Origin: Gnetum montanum | Taxonomy: Eukaryota > Streptophyta > Gnetopsida > Gnetales > Gnetaceae | Length of the DNA stretch: 64,000 nucleotides | Assembly: GCA_015680685.1 (NCBI GenBank) | Contig: MNCI01013723.1 | Coordinates: 107,187 to 171,186 of the forward strand | Reading direction: 5' to 3' | Shown: piece by piece, positions 1 to 11,869 of the stretch | How positions within the stretch are numbered: the stretch's first letter is position 1 | Layout of the letters: each line of letters starts with the position of its first letter | Program-made: the position numbers and the translations under genes | The notes under the pieces: model-generated | Told to the model about the DNA's origin: nothing | The model's input: only the letters and a program-made list of their open reading frames with translations | The model's database searches: none

Positions 1-1139
1 CATCTAAAGTGACAAAATTATGTTTAATGCTAATGTCTTACTAGTTGTTGGGAATCCATGGATGTCCCATTAATCGATTTGACAAGAGCAATAAAGGTAA
101 GTGCCTTCTATGGAGAGGATCCACTTGTGAATTATTAGTGACCTAGCATTTTTAGTAAATGAGCTCAATGTTATCTTCCATGATGATGGTGGTTGTGTGA
201 CATAAGGCACTCAATTAATCTTTTTCTTTTGTGGTCATAACTTGATGAGCTTAATAGTTTAACCAAGATTATTTCTTTCCATTACTATCTATTGCATGTG
301 TATTTTGATTAGGGATTGAATATTTGATCAAGTCATATTTCATATTTTTGCATACCTTAGGTTGTTCGACTAATGGTGTCACATGTTGTAGAGCCTTTTG
401 GTTTGTTAGGGTGCAAGACAGACATGTTCTTATCGATTCCTACCCTTATGTCTTAATTTTTTATGCATGTGTTCTTTAGTATGCTCATATAATTCATGTT
501 GTCCAAGATCACTATCTTATAATTGATCCACTGGGGAGAGATAGTTTCGTATGTATTCTTCTTCAATTTACTCCTATGTCATTCATCATACCTATGTACA
601 AGTTTAGCATTTAATTATGATTTTGTTCTTCATGTTTTCTTTGGGAGGTACACTTATCATTCTTTTTGTGCATGATTTTTTCAATGGTGGTTTAATGATT
701 GAAGATTTCACATAATTTTTAGAATTTTTGCAATCTAACATGAGACAACATCCTTCGAATCAACCTAAAAAACACTAGTTTGATCTAGAACTTGAAGAAC
801 CTCTTTCAAAAGTAGATCCAGAGGTAGAAGAATCATGTTCCCAAACTACAAGTAGGAGGCATGCACAAAATCTATTACTTGAGTTCAAGGTAAAATATTT
901 TTGAGAGATTTCCATTAAGCCTTAGGCATCTTTAGTTTTCCAAGCATGCTTAGGGGCTTTTCTTATTAGTCACCATTCCCTACCTCCTCTTTTTGGAATG
1001 GCAATTTTATAATATGTCTTATGTCAAAGTTATTTTTTCATTTGTAATTTCTCTGGATTTACTTTATCATGTGTCTAGTTCCTATTTTGTGTTTTGGGTT
1101 TGAAATCTATGGGATTAGCTTTACTCAACCATGGAAAAA
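1..1139 (+). mobile_element. 3' internal tail of LTR retrotransposon F1
   Basis: This is noncoding sequence lying just before an LTR. Around 85-135 it resembles the post-integrase spacer of element B near 39865-39900 (both contain 'gaggatccactt' or a close form), so it reads as the 3' end of a related Ty3/gypsy element whose body lies left of the window. The last bases before the LTR, 'ctcaaccatggaaaaa', align with the polypurine tract of B ('attcaatcatggggata'), with the G run changed to A. Around 755-900 there is a stop-broken stretch of acidic and basic residues that I do not recognise. No intact gene is seen. Confidence 0.5.
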
Positions 1140-2390
1140 TGATGAGGCATCCAGTGGTAATTTTTATGTTTATTGTAAGCCTTAGATTTCAGAATTATTT
1201 CACAGTCCTTATGTTTATAGTCCTCACAAGTTTGGTTGATGTTTATGTCTTCCAAATTTACATCCTTATCTCCTATGTCACACTTCAGGGTTATGTGCAT
1301 TTTCTATGCTTCTTAGGATGTTTCCAACTTCATTCAAGCATCATATGACCCTTTTGACATGACCCTTAAGTTTTAGCTTTCATTCAAAACTAGCAACTAG
1401 AAGTGTGATTTTTTTGGGAGGGGAGTAGTGGGGTGCACTGACATAGGTCCTACATCAATGAAAGGGAATTGATGCACCCTTTTCCTGGCTTGGTTCAACC
1501 TACTTCACTTGTAGCATAATTAGGATCAACTTGGGCTACCTTGATGGATCTCTTTTGACATTTGGGTGTTGGCAAACCTCCACTATTGCATTGCAAGAAC
1601 TACAAATACCTAAGATAAGCTCTCATACACATCTTAATCATGATATTCATTTCATTTAGGCTTTTTCCATCTAGTTTATGTGAAGAGCTTCTCCTCCCTT
1701 AGGTAAGTTGATTTCCTTCTTGTTCTTGTGTATATTTTGATTCATCTCTTTCACAAGTGTAGCTAGACTCTATCAAAGTGCTACCTTGCTTACATAGCAT
1801 GGAATCATTTAGTTGACGCATAGTTTAGTGTTTGTGTGGTGAATCAAGCTCATGGTTTTCCATTTTTTCTATACCATTAATACCTTAAAATATTAAAACA
1901 CTATAATATTTATTGCATTTTCACTATGACAATTCATCATTATCCAAAGAGGTCATAATTATATGGCATGGTGTTGGGCCATTGAGGTTGTGACCCTGAG
2001 CCAATTATTGCTTTTTGTATGTAGTGTTGCATCTCTCCCATAAGGGATCGTAACATGTGTAAGGGATTCTAAGCATTGTGCTTGTCCCTAGAAGGGATTA
2101 TGATGCATGTATTTATTATTATTTTATTCTTACATTCATAAAATACATAAAAATTATAAAATATAAAATAATAAATATTGTCTCATTTCCTCACTATGGC
2201 AACATAAATTTCTATTGTATTATATGTACTATAGTCTCTTTTATGTTTATTGAATGCAACAACATATACAAGTGTTCTGAGCAATCCATTCAATATCATC
2301 TTCAAATGTTAAAACTAGATCACACGATGTTTTGTATGATATAATCTCATTGATCATGGCTAGTGGAACACCTATCAGGATGAATCATCA
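1140..2390 (+). repeat. LTR of family F, copy F1 (probable 3' LTR)
   Basis: The copy begins TGATGAGGC and ends ATCATCA, as do the other LTRs here. It shares long blocks with 23397-24625 (same strand) and with 3212-2391 (opposite strand), for example the segment around 'taccttgcttacatagc' at about 1782. About 1.25 kb long. It has no primer-binding site after its end, and a decayed polypurine tract stands before it, so it is most likely the 3' LTR of the element entering from the left. The reading frame at 1094-1348 crosses the LTR start and is not considered a gene. Confidence 0.7.
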
Positions 2391-3212
2391 TAGCTAAATG
2401 TAATGGAAATGAAATGAATATTTTTGGCATTTTTATGCTTTAAGCTATCCAAGTCATAAAACAAAGGAAAAACCATGAGCTTTATTCACTACACAAACAC
2501 TCAACTCCACATTGACCAAATGGTTTCGGGCTACTTAAGCAAGGTAGCACTCTGATAAAGCCTAGTTGCACTTATGAAAGCAACAACTCAAAAAATCCAC
2601 AAATAGGAAGTAAATCAACTTACCCAAGGGAGAAGGAGCTCTTCACATAATTCATATGCTAAAAGATCACATGAATGTGAAAGTTGTGTGAGAGCTCACC
2701 CTGAGTATTTATAATTTTCACAATATAATGGTTGAAAGTTGTCAATGCTTGGGAATCAATAAAGATCCATCAATGAAATCCTATCCAATCATATCAAACT
2801 CCAAACACTAAGACCCAAACTTGGCCAAGTAGAATATTTGCAATAATGCAAGGGTTGACCCTTGGCTTCTTAGTAGGGGGTTTGGGCTAATGCAAGGATT
2901 AACCTTTAGCTTCTTAGTAGAGAGTCTATGCCAATGTAAGTATGTCAGTGCATCTCCCCTACTAAGAAGCCAAGGGTCAAATCCAAAGGAACATGTCAAA
3001 AGGACCATAAGGCACTGAATAAGGTAAAATATGTTCTAAGGAGCTTGAGGCATGGACACAAACCAAAAGTTTAATACAAGAGGTAAGGAAGCAAGCTTGA
3101 GAGACACAAATCTCAAACAAGCATGCTAGGACTACAAACATAAGGTAAGTAAAACACTTCTTTAGTCCAAGGCTTACAATGGACTTGCAAAATGCCACTA
3201 GACAACTCATCA
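2391..3212 (-). repeat. Truncated inverted LTR of family F (F2)
   Basis: Read on the - strand from 3212 it begins TGATGAGTTGTCTAGTGG and follows the F LTR for about 820 bp, including the block around 2536 that matches F1 near 1785. The last 400 bp of the family are missing where it meets the end of F1. The simplest reading is that the element owning F1 inserted into this LTR, leaving the rest of F2 left of the window. Small reading frames inside it (2808-3008, 2977-3213) are LTR sequence. Confidence 0.65.
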
Positions 3213-3214
3213 CT

Positions 3215-3420
3215 TGACTACATTAATGAAAAGAAAGATTACTAGAAGTTCAAAAGTACAAATGTTTGCATAGTGGTAGTCTCTTCTATCTCAATATAAA
3301 TTTTCTATTGAACAAATTCCATGAAGTACTAATCATCTTCTTAATGCCTTAACGAGAGAATTAATATCCATGATTTTTCAACTATCTCCAAGTTCTAGCT
3401 TAAGCTCATCCAGCAGTAGG
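3215..3420 (+). repeat. Dispersed repeat R, copy 1
   Basis: About 200 bp starting 'ctacattaatgaaaag' and containing 'ctcaatataaattttcta' is repeated at 23192-23396 on the same strand. It lies directly beside the start of LTR F2. No coding potential is seen. It could be part of an older repeat that served as target for family F. Confidence 0.55.
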
Positions 3421-5535
3421 CATGCTACCAGTTTTTGGAGCCTATGGCCACAAGAAAAAACTCTTCATCGGTTCCATTAGTGCCATGAAATTACACAATA
3501 CTTTCCAAGTGGATTGTCATTGCTATCCTAACATTGAGTATTTCTAAATATTGGAAGTAAGTTAGATTATATTGTTAATAATCTAAAGTGATCCAAATTA
3601 GAGCCCATCTTATTGCAACATCTCCAAAATTATCATTGTTTGAATAAAATTCTTTTAATCAAATGTTCCCTTTATGACAACAATGAATACAAAAAAATCC
3701 TTAATGAATTATTAAAGTGGAACGTATGAGAATCTTCTTTATTTAGAGCTTTCCAACACATCAATCTCCATGGGAATCAACAAGTTCAGCTTTACCAAGA
3801 TGAATAGCTCAAGATCAAAGAGGAGCATGCAAAAGAGACAAGACCATTGATAGTTGTTATGCTTCAAGAATTTACTAGGTTAGTATCTTTTCAAGAGTGT
3901 CAAGATGCTCACACTGAGATTTTTCATATTCATGAAGCCATTATTATGTATTTAGACATAACTTGAGTGATCCAATTATAAAGATAAGATCTACTATGTA
4001 ATATTCAATCTTATCTCTTGTAAAGTCTTTAGTAAATATTATGATAATATCCACTATGTAATATTTGATCTTATCAAGTCCATGCCATAATTTTAAGTTT
4101 CTCTCTATCTAGAAGGCTATTTCTAAGACTATAAATTTGTAATAATACCAGCCATTTGGCAAGTGTGATTGAGTATAAAAGAAAGTTTGAAATTTTCAAA
4201 TCCAACTTGCCTTTTCTATGCAGCAATTTGCAAGTTGTGTTTATTGGAGCTAAGATCCTCCAAAAATTCCTCTTATGCTTACAATAAATAACCATAACAA
4301 TCAACTAAGCCCATTCCAAAAGACCTCTTTTCATAATTTCATTAGGTTCTGAAGCTTTCCACTATGAAATCTACTTCTATGAGAATGAAAATTGTGATTG
4401 CCTAAGTGATGACCATCTTGTACCACCACATCTCCTCCTCATGGCCAAAGATCCATTTTATTTTGGTGCTTTCCCTATTTAGGTAAAAACCAAATACAAT
4501 GTTAATGGATTTGTTGATCTCAAGTATTTAGCTAAGAATGTGCTATAGTTGTAATGGACCATTTCTCCTTGAGTTTTTACATTAATGATTGTAATAGTCT
4601 TTCTATGTGTTTGTGTGCATGCTTTTTTGTCAAGTTGTGTGTGTGCTTTGCTTGGATTGTGGTTGAAATGACTGATTGAAATAGTAATAAATTTTTTGAC
4701 CTAGTTTTCATATGTATTATGATTAAATGTTTAAATAATTTATGCATAAGAAATATGCTTTAAAATACATGTTAGGAATGTTTTAAAAAAATAAGAAATA
4801 TATGGGGAAACAAAATATATTTTCTATTTTATTTCAACAAAGATGTTGAGAAACAAAAGAAAAATAGAGGACAATACTCTAAGGTGTGCCTAAATAGCTA
4901 AAATATGTATGTTGAGATATAAATGATTTGAAAAAGGAATTCAAAAGAGTGCTCATTACTAAGGAACTTGATCTATGAATCAAGTTGAGGGAACTTGACC
5001 CATTAATCAGGGATATGATGTGCAAAAACCATAGCTTATATTTTATTTTTTATTTCATCTAAATGTGATGCATTGTTCTTTTTAGTTTAAAAAAGTAGAG
5101 TATCAATACCCTCTCCATGGTTGTAGAAAGGTCACATGATGACCTTTGAATGCTTGTACGATGATGGAAAAATTCACATTGTTGATGACCTCAAAAAGAA
5201 GATGTCTTATTTGATTATTTATCCTAAACTTGTCTTGATCATGAATCTATTTTGAAAACTCTTTTCTTACATCTTATGACAATTCTAAATAGTATAGAAA
5301 TAGATATTATGCTTGAATGTTTTGTAATTATTAAGAGAAATTGAACATGAGATCTAGTAGAAATTGAATTTTAAAATATCAAAAAAAAATTAATTTAGGA
5401 ATTAATTGTACAACCTATGAATATACATATTTTATTAATTTTTTATAGTGATCATGAAAACAATTGAACTCATGATTCATTAGTGTGAAAAAAAAACTTT
5501 AATCATTATAGTCATATCCAAATTAATCAACCTTT
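3421..5535. other. Decayed intergenic sequence
   Basis: No gene, LTR or RNA is recognised. Short stop-broken stretches, for example around 3740-3900 and 4320-4500 on the + strand, translate to protein-like runs that I could not assign; they may be old transposon remnants. The rest is AT-rich with homopolymer runs. Confidence 0.4.
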
Positions 5536-5539
5536 TTAA

Positions 5540-5860
5540 TACAACCATACATCCTATGAAAAAATTCATCAAATTGTCAAAATCTTGGGCAAAGTTCAAT
5601 TGTACAATCTACTGATTTTGGATAAAACCCATGAGTTTATTTTGGAGGGTCTCCCAAGCTTCTTTTGCTATAATGCAATTGATAATTTTTTATACAATAA
5701 CATCAAAAACTAAGGTAATTATAATCATCTTTTCCATAGCATTCTTTTTCCTTGTCTTCATAGCCCCTTCTTTATCTTAGATTAAAGATCATAAAATTAG
5801 AGTTTACTTAGAATCCTACTTCAACAAGGTTCCAACATTCATGAATAGGAATAAAGATTC
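5540..5860 (-). pseudogene. gag: Ty1/copia gag (UBN2-type) remnant
   Basis: Read on the - strand, a stop-broken frame contains KTRKKNAMEK, then IAKEAWETLQNKLMGF, then VQLNFAQDFDNLMNF. This order matches the copia gag domain, whose family pattern is a lysine-rich stretch, a (T)AKEAW..L segment, then a leucine-rich 'LQ.LRR.FE.L' helix. A neighbouring frame upstream gives a WNLVEVGF run, which fits the start of the same domain after a frameshift. Gag forms the particle of the retrotransposon. No copia LTR, protease or RT was found nearby, so this is an isolated old fragment, the only sign of a copia element in the window. Confidence 0.55.
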
Positions 5861-6382
5861 ATTTAATAAGGACATGTGGCTCTCTTAAGTATTATCACTC
5901 TCACATGTTAACTCTCTCACAAGCTTACTTGTTTATATCAAGTGGTCATTATATCATGAATAAAAAAAAGAGATCTATGGAGAATGGCTTATCTAGTCTT
6001 CTCTATTATCTAAATGTTTATAAAAAAAGTCTTTGTCTAAGCTTTTGGGTCTACTTCATGCTAGGTTGAGAAGTTAGACAAAGAAATGAGAAACTATGTG
6101 GTCATTCCTTACTTGATCATAGTCATCTTCTGCACTATCTTAAGTGATCTTTTGGGCTATCGATGGAAGCCTATGATGTTAACCTTGTTGCTACTATTGA
6201 AGGCTTTGGGGCTCCTTTTGGAGATTATTAGGCGTATTCTACGAACTATTATATACTATGATTTTCTTGGTGGATTTTTGCTAAACCTTGGGCTTGTGAT
6301 TTTGGCCTAATCTTAAAATTGTCAGCTACATAAAAACCCAAGCTTGAAGTGTGTTCTTCTTCCCCAAATTAATCAATCTAAT
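5861..6382. other. Decayed sequence upstream of element A
   Basis: No supported gene. A 74-codon open frame at 6086-6310 is leucine-rich and would look like a membrane segment, but it has no homologue I recognise and lies in repeat sequence. The last bases, 'atcaatctaat', form the left flank of element A. Confidence 0.4.
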
Positions 6383-7299
6383 TGATAAGTCATTGTTGGT
6401 TGGCTACATCAATGAGGCCTCATCGATGTAGTTGATCATATCGATGCATTTTATCCTATGTCGATGAGGCCCCATCAATGTAATGTCTCTCTGTCGCTTA
6501 TAAATACATGCCTACCAATAGCATTTATGGCAATCTAGATTCCAATGGTAGTGAAGCTCTTGCATTTTTTCCATTCAAAATTTAGAATTTTTTCCCTCGA
6601 GTTCCCATAGTAGGAGTCATTGAGTGTATAGATCTTTATTCAAGCATTGTTGTACCTAAGCACGACAGTGTGTGCAGTAATAAAGATGAGCTTTCTAATA
6701 AACCTTGCAACACTTTGGATAGATTAGTTATTTTATTTATGAATTTACTATTTCCAGTTATTTATTAAATGTTTTTAATTAATTATCAATTATTTTCCAA
6801 TTACTATGTTAGATAAGCAAATAAGCCAAATAGATTACATACATAAGTATGACCGCTTCAAGCGTAACACATATTTTCTTGGTAATCCCAATAGCGTTAT
6901 TGCTTGCTACATCCAATAGCATAGCATGTGGTCGCCTAGCAGCAGATTTGTGGGTTTAAGATGTGTACAGAAAGTGAGATTAAAGGCTTATGTTATGATT
7001 AGTTAAATTATTAGTTAATTAGTCAATTTAGATTAGTTAATCAAATTCCTTTTTATCTACATTTTAAGCATCCAACTATAAAACATAAAAATGATAAAAA
7101 TCAAATACCTCAATTACACTAACCATACCAATGAGCATCACAAGTGTAATTGGGAAGACAACGATTGACCTTAAGGCTAGGTTCACTTCCTAAAGGGCTA
7201 GTGCATTGAAAACGATAAAGTCCACGGAATTTGACAGAATCACACATGAATGCTTTGTGAGTCATATGGTTGGGTGTAGGGGTACCTCGCCACTCATCA
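6383..7299 (+). repeat. 5' LTR of element A
   Basis: Starts TGATAAGT (one change from the TGATGAGT of the 3' copy) and ends ACTCATCA. The U3 contains a 12-bp palindrome atgaggcctcat (6412-6423) and a related 'gatgaggccccatc' at 6463-6476. A TATAAATA box lies at 6499-6506 and an AATAAA poly(A) signal at 6679-6684, so the U3/R/U5 layout can be read directly. Matches 18823-19716. Confidence 0.85.
6499..6506 (+). promoter_or_regulatory. TATA box of 5' LTR A
   Basis: TATAAATA sits about 115 bp into the LTR. The same octamer is at the matching place in the 3' LTR (18953-18960), in the B LTR (53329-53336) and, inverted, in both C LTRs (53234-53241, 44653-44660). It would drive the genomic transcript of the element. 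Confidence 0.7.
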
Positions 7300-7300
7300 T

Positions 7301-7318
7301 TGGCACCATTGTTAAGGA
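7301..7318 (+). other. Primer-binding site, decayed tRNA-Asp type
   Basis: One base after the LTR end stands TGGCACCATTGTTAAGGA. It matches TGGCGCCGTTGCCGGGGA, the tRNA-Asp-complementary site I recall for Athila-type elements, at 12 of 18 positions. All six differences are transitions (G to A or C to T). The same site is better kept in element C (52518-52501). Confidence 0.7.
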
Positions 7319-7453
7319 CTTTGTTTGTGGAACGTGCGCTATTTAGCTTTAAGTGAATACCATTATATCATTGTATGAACCTAAAGGTCAATATCATTCC
7401 CACTATACATAAAATTACAAAAGCACAATGACAATTTCATTTTATTTTACAAA

Positions 7454-9960
7454 ATTTCTTCTTCTTCTTATAAGCTCAAAGATACTAAACCACTGGTCCC
7501 ACAAGAATGCAAGGTGGTATACACTCATCTAGATGAGTTTGTGCCAAATTTTACCTTCATCGTACATCAGGATGAACAGATGCAATGGTGTGATATGGAG
7601 ATTAACATTGTCTTGCTCCTCGAACTATCTACGCCCATGATGCTATTCAAAACCCTTAAGAAGTTGGGCATAGCAAATCTTCACAAAGAGTACATTGTGG
7701 ATGGATACAACACTTGGAACTACTGTTCCACTAAAACACAACATAAACAAGATCAATGTCAGAAGAAACTCCATGAAGCTATAAAGAGAAAACATTACAC
7801 TAACCCCTTGTTCCTACTAGATCAAGAGGACAATGAGGATCCTCCATTGGAAGGTTCTTAACATGAAGATCCTCCACCCCCTACTACTGATGGCAAGGGT
7901 GTAAACCTAACCCTACAATCAACTATTCATAAACTAGGATCAAGAGAAAATGATAGCCAAGGTAGGGACTCAGGTAAACATCGCAACAACAAGGGATCTA
8001 AGGATGGTGATTGTAANGAATGATAGCCAAGGTAGGGACTCAGGTAAACATCGCAACAACAAGGGATCTAAGGATGGTGATTGTAATAAGCATAAGAGTG
8101 ATGATGGTGGTGGCGGTCCACCTTCCTCTTCATCCTCTTCATCCGATTCCAAATATTCCTCTTAATCTGATGGTTCTCATGGAATTCACCATCAAAACAA
8201 CCATGATGAAGGTGATTGACAAAATAACAATGACCGTGAAGACCACCAAAATCGAAGGGATGGCCAAAACCATCATCAACGTCATCAACACAACAATGAT
8301 GATGAACCTTTATTGGTAACTCAAAGTATGCTCAACATTATGGAGGTAGTTAAGATCTCAACTAGGCATATGAAGGATAGTCGAATCAAGCACCCAGATA
8401 TGAACAATATTTTAAGATTTGAGGGGGATACAATTTTGATCCGCAAACACATCTATAAGATTTTCAAGATGTCTATGCCTTACAGAACATAGAGAATGAG
8501 TAGCAAAAACTCAAGCTTTTCCCAAGGATACATTAAGGAAGCTAAAATCTAGTATCGGTCCTTAGAGCTGGAATATATTCACAAATGGAGTACCATGTTA
8601 AAACTATTCAATGACAAATATCAAACATACTCTAGAGTGTCTAATTTGAGAAGGTAAATCCAAGGCTAGAAACAAGGAGCACATGAACCCTTGGATGCAC
8701 CATGGGCTAATATTATTCACTCTTACATCGATGCCCTAGCCATGGTTACTCTTAGAGGAAACAACTTCACCACATCATAGATGCGCTTAGGGCTAAAACA
8801 AGAAGAACCCTTGGGGTGTATGGCCAAGAAAGGTTGTCTAAAATGAGACTTCATTAGATCCAAAGGCTAATTGAGTAGGTAGCAAAAGAAGAAGGTGAGC
8901 TATGAAAAAGGGAAAGTGCTAAAGAGTATAATAGGGAACCTTACATTAAAAAATAAGAGGTTCAATTCTGTGATGAGGAGGAGTCACCACTTGATGACCT
9001 GGTGAACAAAAAGACCTTGCCCATCCAAAAATTTGTTTCTGATATTTCAACCAAGGTTGACAAGTTATGGGACTCTTTGGATGAAAATTTTAAAACTATG
9101 TTGAAGATTGCTAAAGAACCTAAAGAGCAAAATAGTGATCGTAATCGCAGCCAGTGAAAACAAGCTAAACATGCCTACCAAAGTGGTAAGGGCAAAGCTG
9201 TTGTAGTAGAGCAAGTTGTGGAGTCTAACTCTGATGATGAAACTGAATGTGACATTTATTAATATAAACATCCAAAGGAATGTTACCCTATTGTGTCACA
9301 CTTGCAAGGGTTTGGAGTGTGTGTATTGAATCCTCACTTAGCACGTAGGCAAGCTCCAAGACGATTACCTTACCCTCAAGGTAGTCCAAGGCACTTCCAC
9401 CAACAGCAAAAATCTTACTACCCAAGTGGAACTCCTCCACAACCTTATGAATAATACCAATAGTGGTATCAACCACAATCATGGGGAATGCCACTGCCAA
9501 GGCAGTAGTACCCTTATAAGCAACTAGATCCATATGGATACTATGTTCAACATCCCGTCTCCCCTAGAAGTTTTGCAAGTCATGCATCATTCCAACATCA
9601 CTATTACCCTCTAGAGTACCACCAAACACATTCATCATCTACTCAAGTGCAAAACCCATATCCATATCCTTATCATCCTCCACATCCCTCTACACTTACA
9701 CCTCCACCTTCAACCTAATTACCTACTACTCTGTCTATGCAGGGTGAGATTCCTCCATAGCTACAACAACAAAATGCTACAAGGGTTGTACACTCACAAC
9801 TAGTTTTTCAACCAAGTGGTCTAGATAATCAATCAAGGAAATGACCTTTCTTCCAGCCCAACAGTCCTCTCCAACCCTCACAACCTACTCTAGTTGATCA
9901 TCTTGCATCTCCATCACCCTCATCCTCTACATCAAATACCTTCAAGTGCCTTGCAAACTA
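7454..9960 (+). pseudogene. gag: Element A gag (degenerate)
   Basis: Gag is the structural capsid/nucleocapsid protein. Alignment with gag of element C puts the original start at 7454, where ATG is now ATT, followed by a serine run. The frame then gives VYTHLDEFVPNFTFIVHQ, close to VYVHLNEYVPDFTFI in C. A low-complexity stretch rich in G, S, H, N and D follows (about 8090-8310), then the capsid part with many stops. A zinc-knuckle remnant lies near 9250-9290, where CX2CX3HX3C of C has become C..Y, with a stop (TGT to TAT, CAA to TAA). After it comes a proline/glutamine/tyrosine-rich linker up to about 9960. A 68-bp duplication around an N (8017) further breaks the frame. Confidence 0.75.
7949..8086. 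repeat. Exact 68-bp duplication flanking a single N
   Basis: 7949-8016 and 8019-8086 are identical over 68 bases, with one N at 8017 between them. This looks like two overlapping contig ends joined without merging rather than a biological repeat. It duplicates part of gag of element A. Confidence 0.85.
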
Positions 9961-9969
9961 AGTGCCACC

Positions 9970-10480
9970 TAGGATTCACATTGTAATGCTAACTCATGTT
10001 ATTTCTAAATAGATTAAGGTTGGCAATCTTCCTACAAAAAGATCTGATCAAAGAAGTCCACTCATCTATCTATATATTGCTAGACAAGAGCCATGCAAGG
10101 CTCTTCTTAACTCTAGTTTCAGAGTTAACCTCATCTCCCATGATATGTACAAGGCCTAAAACCTACCACCTCTTAAGAAGAGTAACATCCATCTAGAATT
10201 AGCAAATTAGTCACTTACTATCCCTTTTGGATTAGTAGAGGACATTGTGACCACAATTTGTGGGTGGTCCTACCCTGCTGATTTTCTAGTAATCAAGGTG
10301 GACAACTACAAAAGTGACTTCCCCATCATCATGGAAAGGGCTTGGTTAAGCACAGTTGATGCATGAATGGGTATAAGGAACCTATCTCTAGAAATATCCA
10401 AGGAAATTAAGCTAGGAAAAATTAAGAAGAAGCATATTCCATGCATCACATATAGTGATAATAGTTGCAACTGCATGCAA
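9970..10480 (+). pseudogene. Element A aspartic protease (degenerate)
   Basis: The retroviral-type aspartic protease cleaves Gag-Pol. The frame reads VNLISHDMYKA after the active-site region and later FPIIMERAWLST, matching the same motifs in C and D. The catalytic D-S/T-G is lost here: the site reads LLNSSFRVNLI, with Asp replaced by Asn and Gly by Ser. The expected hydrophobic loop PADFLVI is kept. One stop (TAG) lies after MYKA and others follow. Confidence 0.7.
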
Positions 10481-10627
10481 AGGATTTTGTTAATCAAGAG
10501 TACATACATTAAAGCATGTAATCAGTGTGCATAGGAAATTAATATTCAATGGTGTCTATATGCAGCAACTACAAAGCAAGAGGGCACCCAGTGGCTGATA
10601 GCTGATTTAGATAGGAGCACAATATAC

Positions 10628-11835
10628 ATGGAGCCAATTAAGAGCTTAACATGTGCATATGTTGAAGGCATGGACAAAATTGAACAAGTTCATTCCCAAC
10701 TCTCTAATGAAGATGATGATACCTATTGGGGAGAGTTGGAAATCCTTGATCACTTCAAGCAGGAGCCCTTAGAACTAAAGACTTTATTCGCCGATATGGA
10801 GTATGCATTTTTAAAGAATGGTAAATCAATCATCATTAATGCCAAAGTTGCTCTTGAACAAAAAGAAAAGTTTTTGAAATTGGTGAATAAATTGTCAATA
10901 TCCTTTGCTTGGTCATATCCAAAGCTAACAAGAATTGATCCAAGGATATGCTAGCACCACATCTACACTGACCCAGCCATGAAGCCTAGAAGGCAGTCAT
11001 AGAGGCAGCTAAACACCAAATTAAAGCTAATCGTTAAGGAGGGGATAGAGCACCTCCTCAAGGTGGGGTTCATCTATTCCATCATAGATAATAAGTGGGT
11101 TAGCCCACTCATAATTGTACCAACGAAGGATGGCAAATGGTGAGTTTGCATTGACTTTAGGTTGTTAAATATGGCAACATTTAAGAATCACTTTCCTTTG
11201 CCATTTGTGGATAAAGTATTAGACATAATATCTAGGCATTATTATTATCATTTTTTGGATGATTATAGTGGCTATAACCAAATCCAAATTGCACTAGAAG
11301 ACTAGGCCAAGACAACATTTGTAAGTCCTTGGGGGAATTTTGCATACTATAAGATGCGATTTGGCCTATGCAATGCCCCTGTGATACTTCAACACTTGGT
11401 TCTTAGTATCTTTCAACAAAAAATCGGTAGTGGTGTTGAATTCTTCATGGATGACTTCTCCACCTATAGAGCTACCTTTGAGCAAAGCCTTGGACTAACT
11501 TGAGCAAGTACTAAAGAGATGTGTAGAGACAAACCTATGGCTCAACTAGTAAAAGAGCCATCTCATAGTCTAAGAAGGCATTGTGCTAGGGCACCAAATT
11601 TCATAAAAAGGTATTGAGGTAGACCCAAACAAGATAAGGATCATCCAAGGAATAACATGTCAATCAAAGACTATTAAAGATATCTACTCATTCCTTGGGC
11701 ACATTGGTTACTATCGACGTTTTATTGAGAATTTCTCTAAGATTGCAAAGTCATTGGTCAATCTTACAAAGAAAGAAGCACCTCTCATTTGGACCAAGGA
11801 ATGTGAACATGCATTCCAAAAATTAAAATAGAAAC
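10628..11835 (+). pseudogene. Element A reverse transcriptase (degenerate)
   Basis: RT copies the element RNA into DNA. An open 108-codon stretch (10628-10954) holds the pre-RT linker with YAFLKNGKS and WSYPKLTRIDPRIC, as in Athila/Tat pol. The palm follows: CIDFRLLNMATFKNHFPLPF near 11150-11210, YSGYNQIQIALED near 11265, FGLCNAP near 11360, and the catalytic FMDD at about 11443-11455, which is intact. Typical RT-end motifs follow (LGH, FIENFSKI, LTKKEAP, ECEHAFQKLK ending 11828). Stops include CAG to TAG after IALED, and the segment around 11480-11600 has a frameshift. Confidence 0.85.
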
Positions 11836-11869
11836 TTATAGAAACACCAATCCTATAAGAACTAGATTG

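Noticed and set aside
6086-6310. Leucine-rich 74-codon frame just left of element A
   Set aside because: Sits in decayed repeat sequence. Another frame of the same bases looks equally protein-like, so I could not support a gene.
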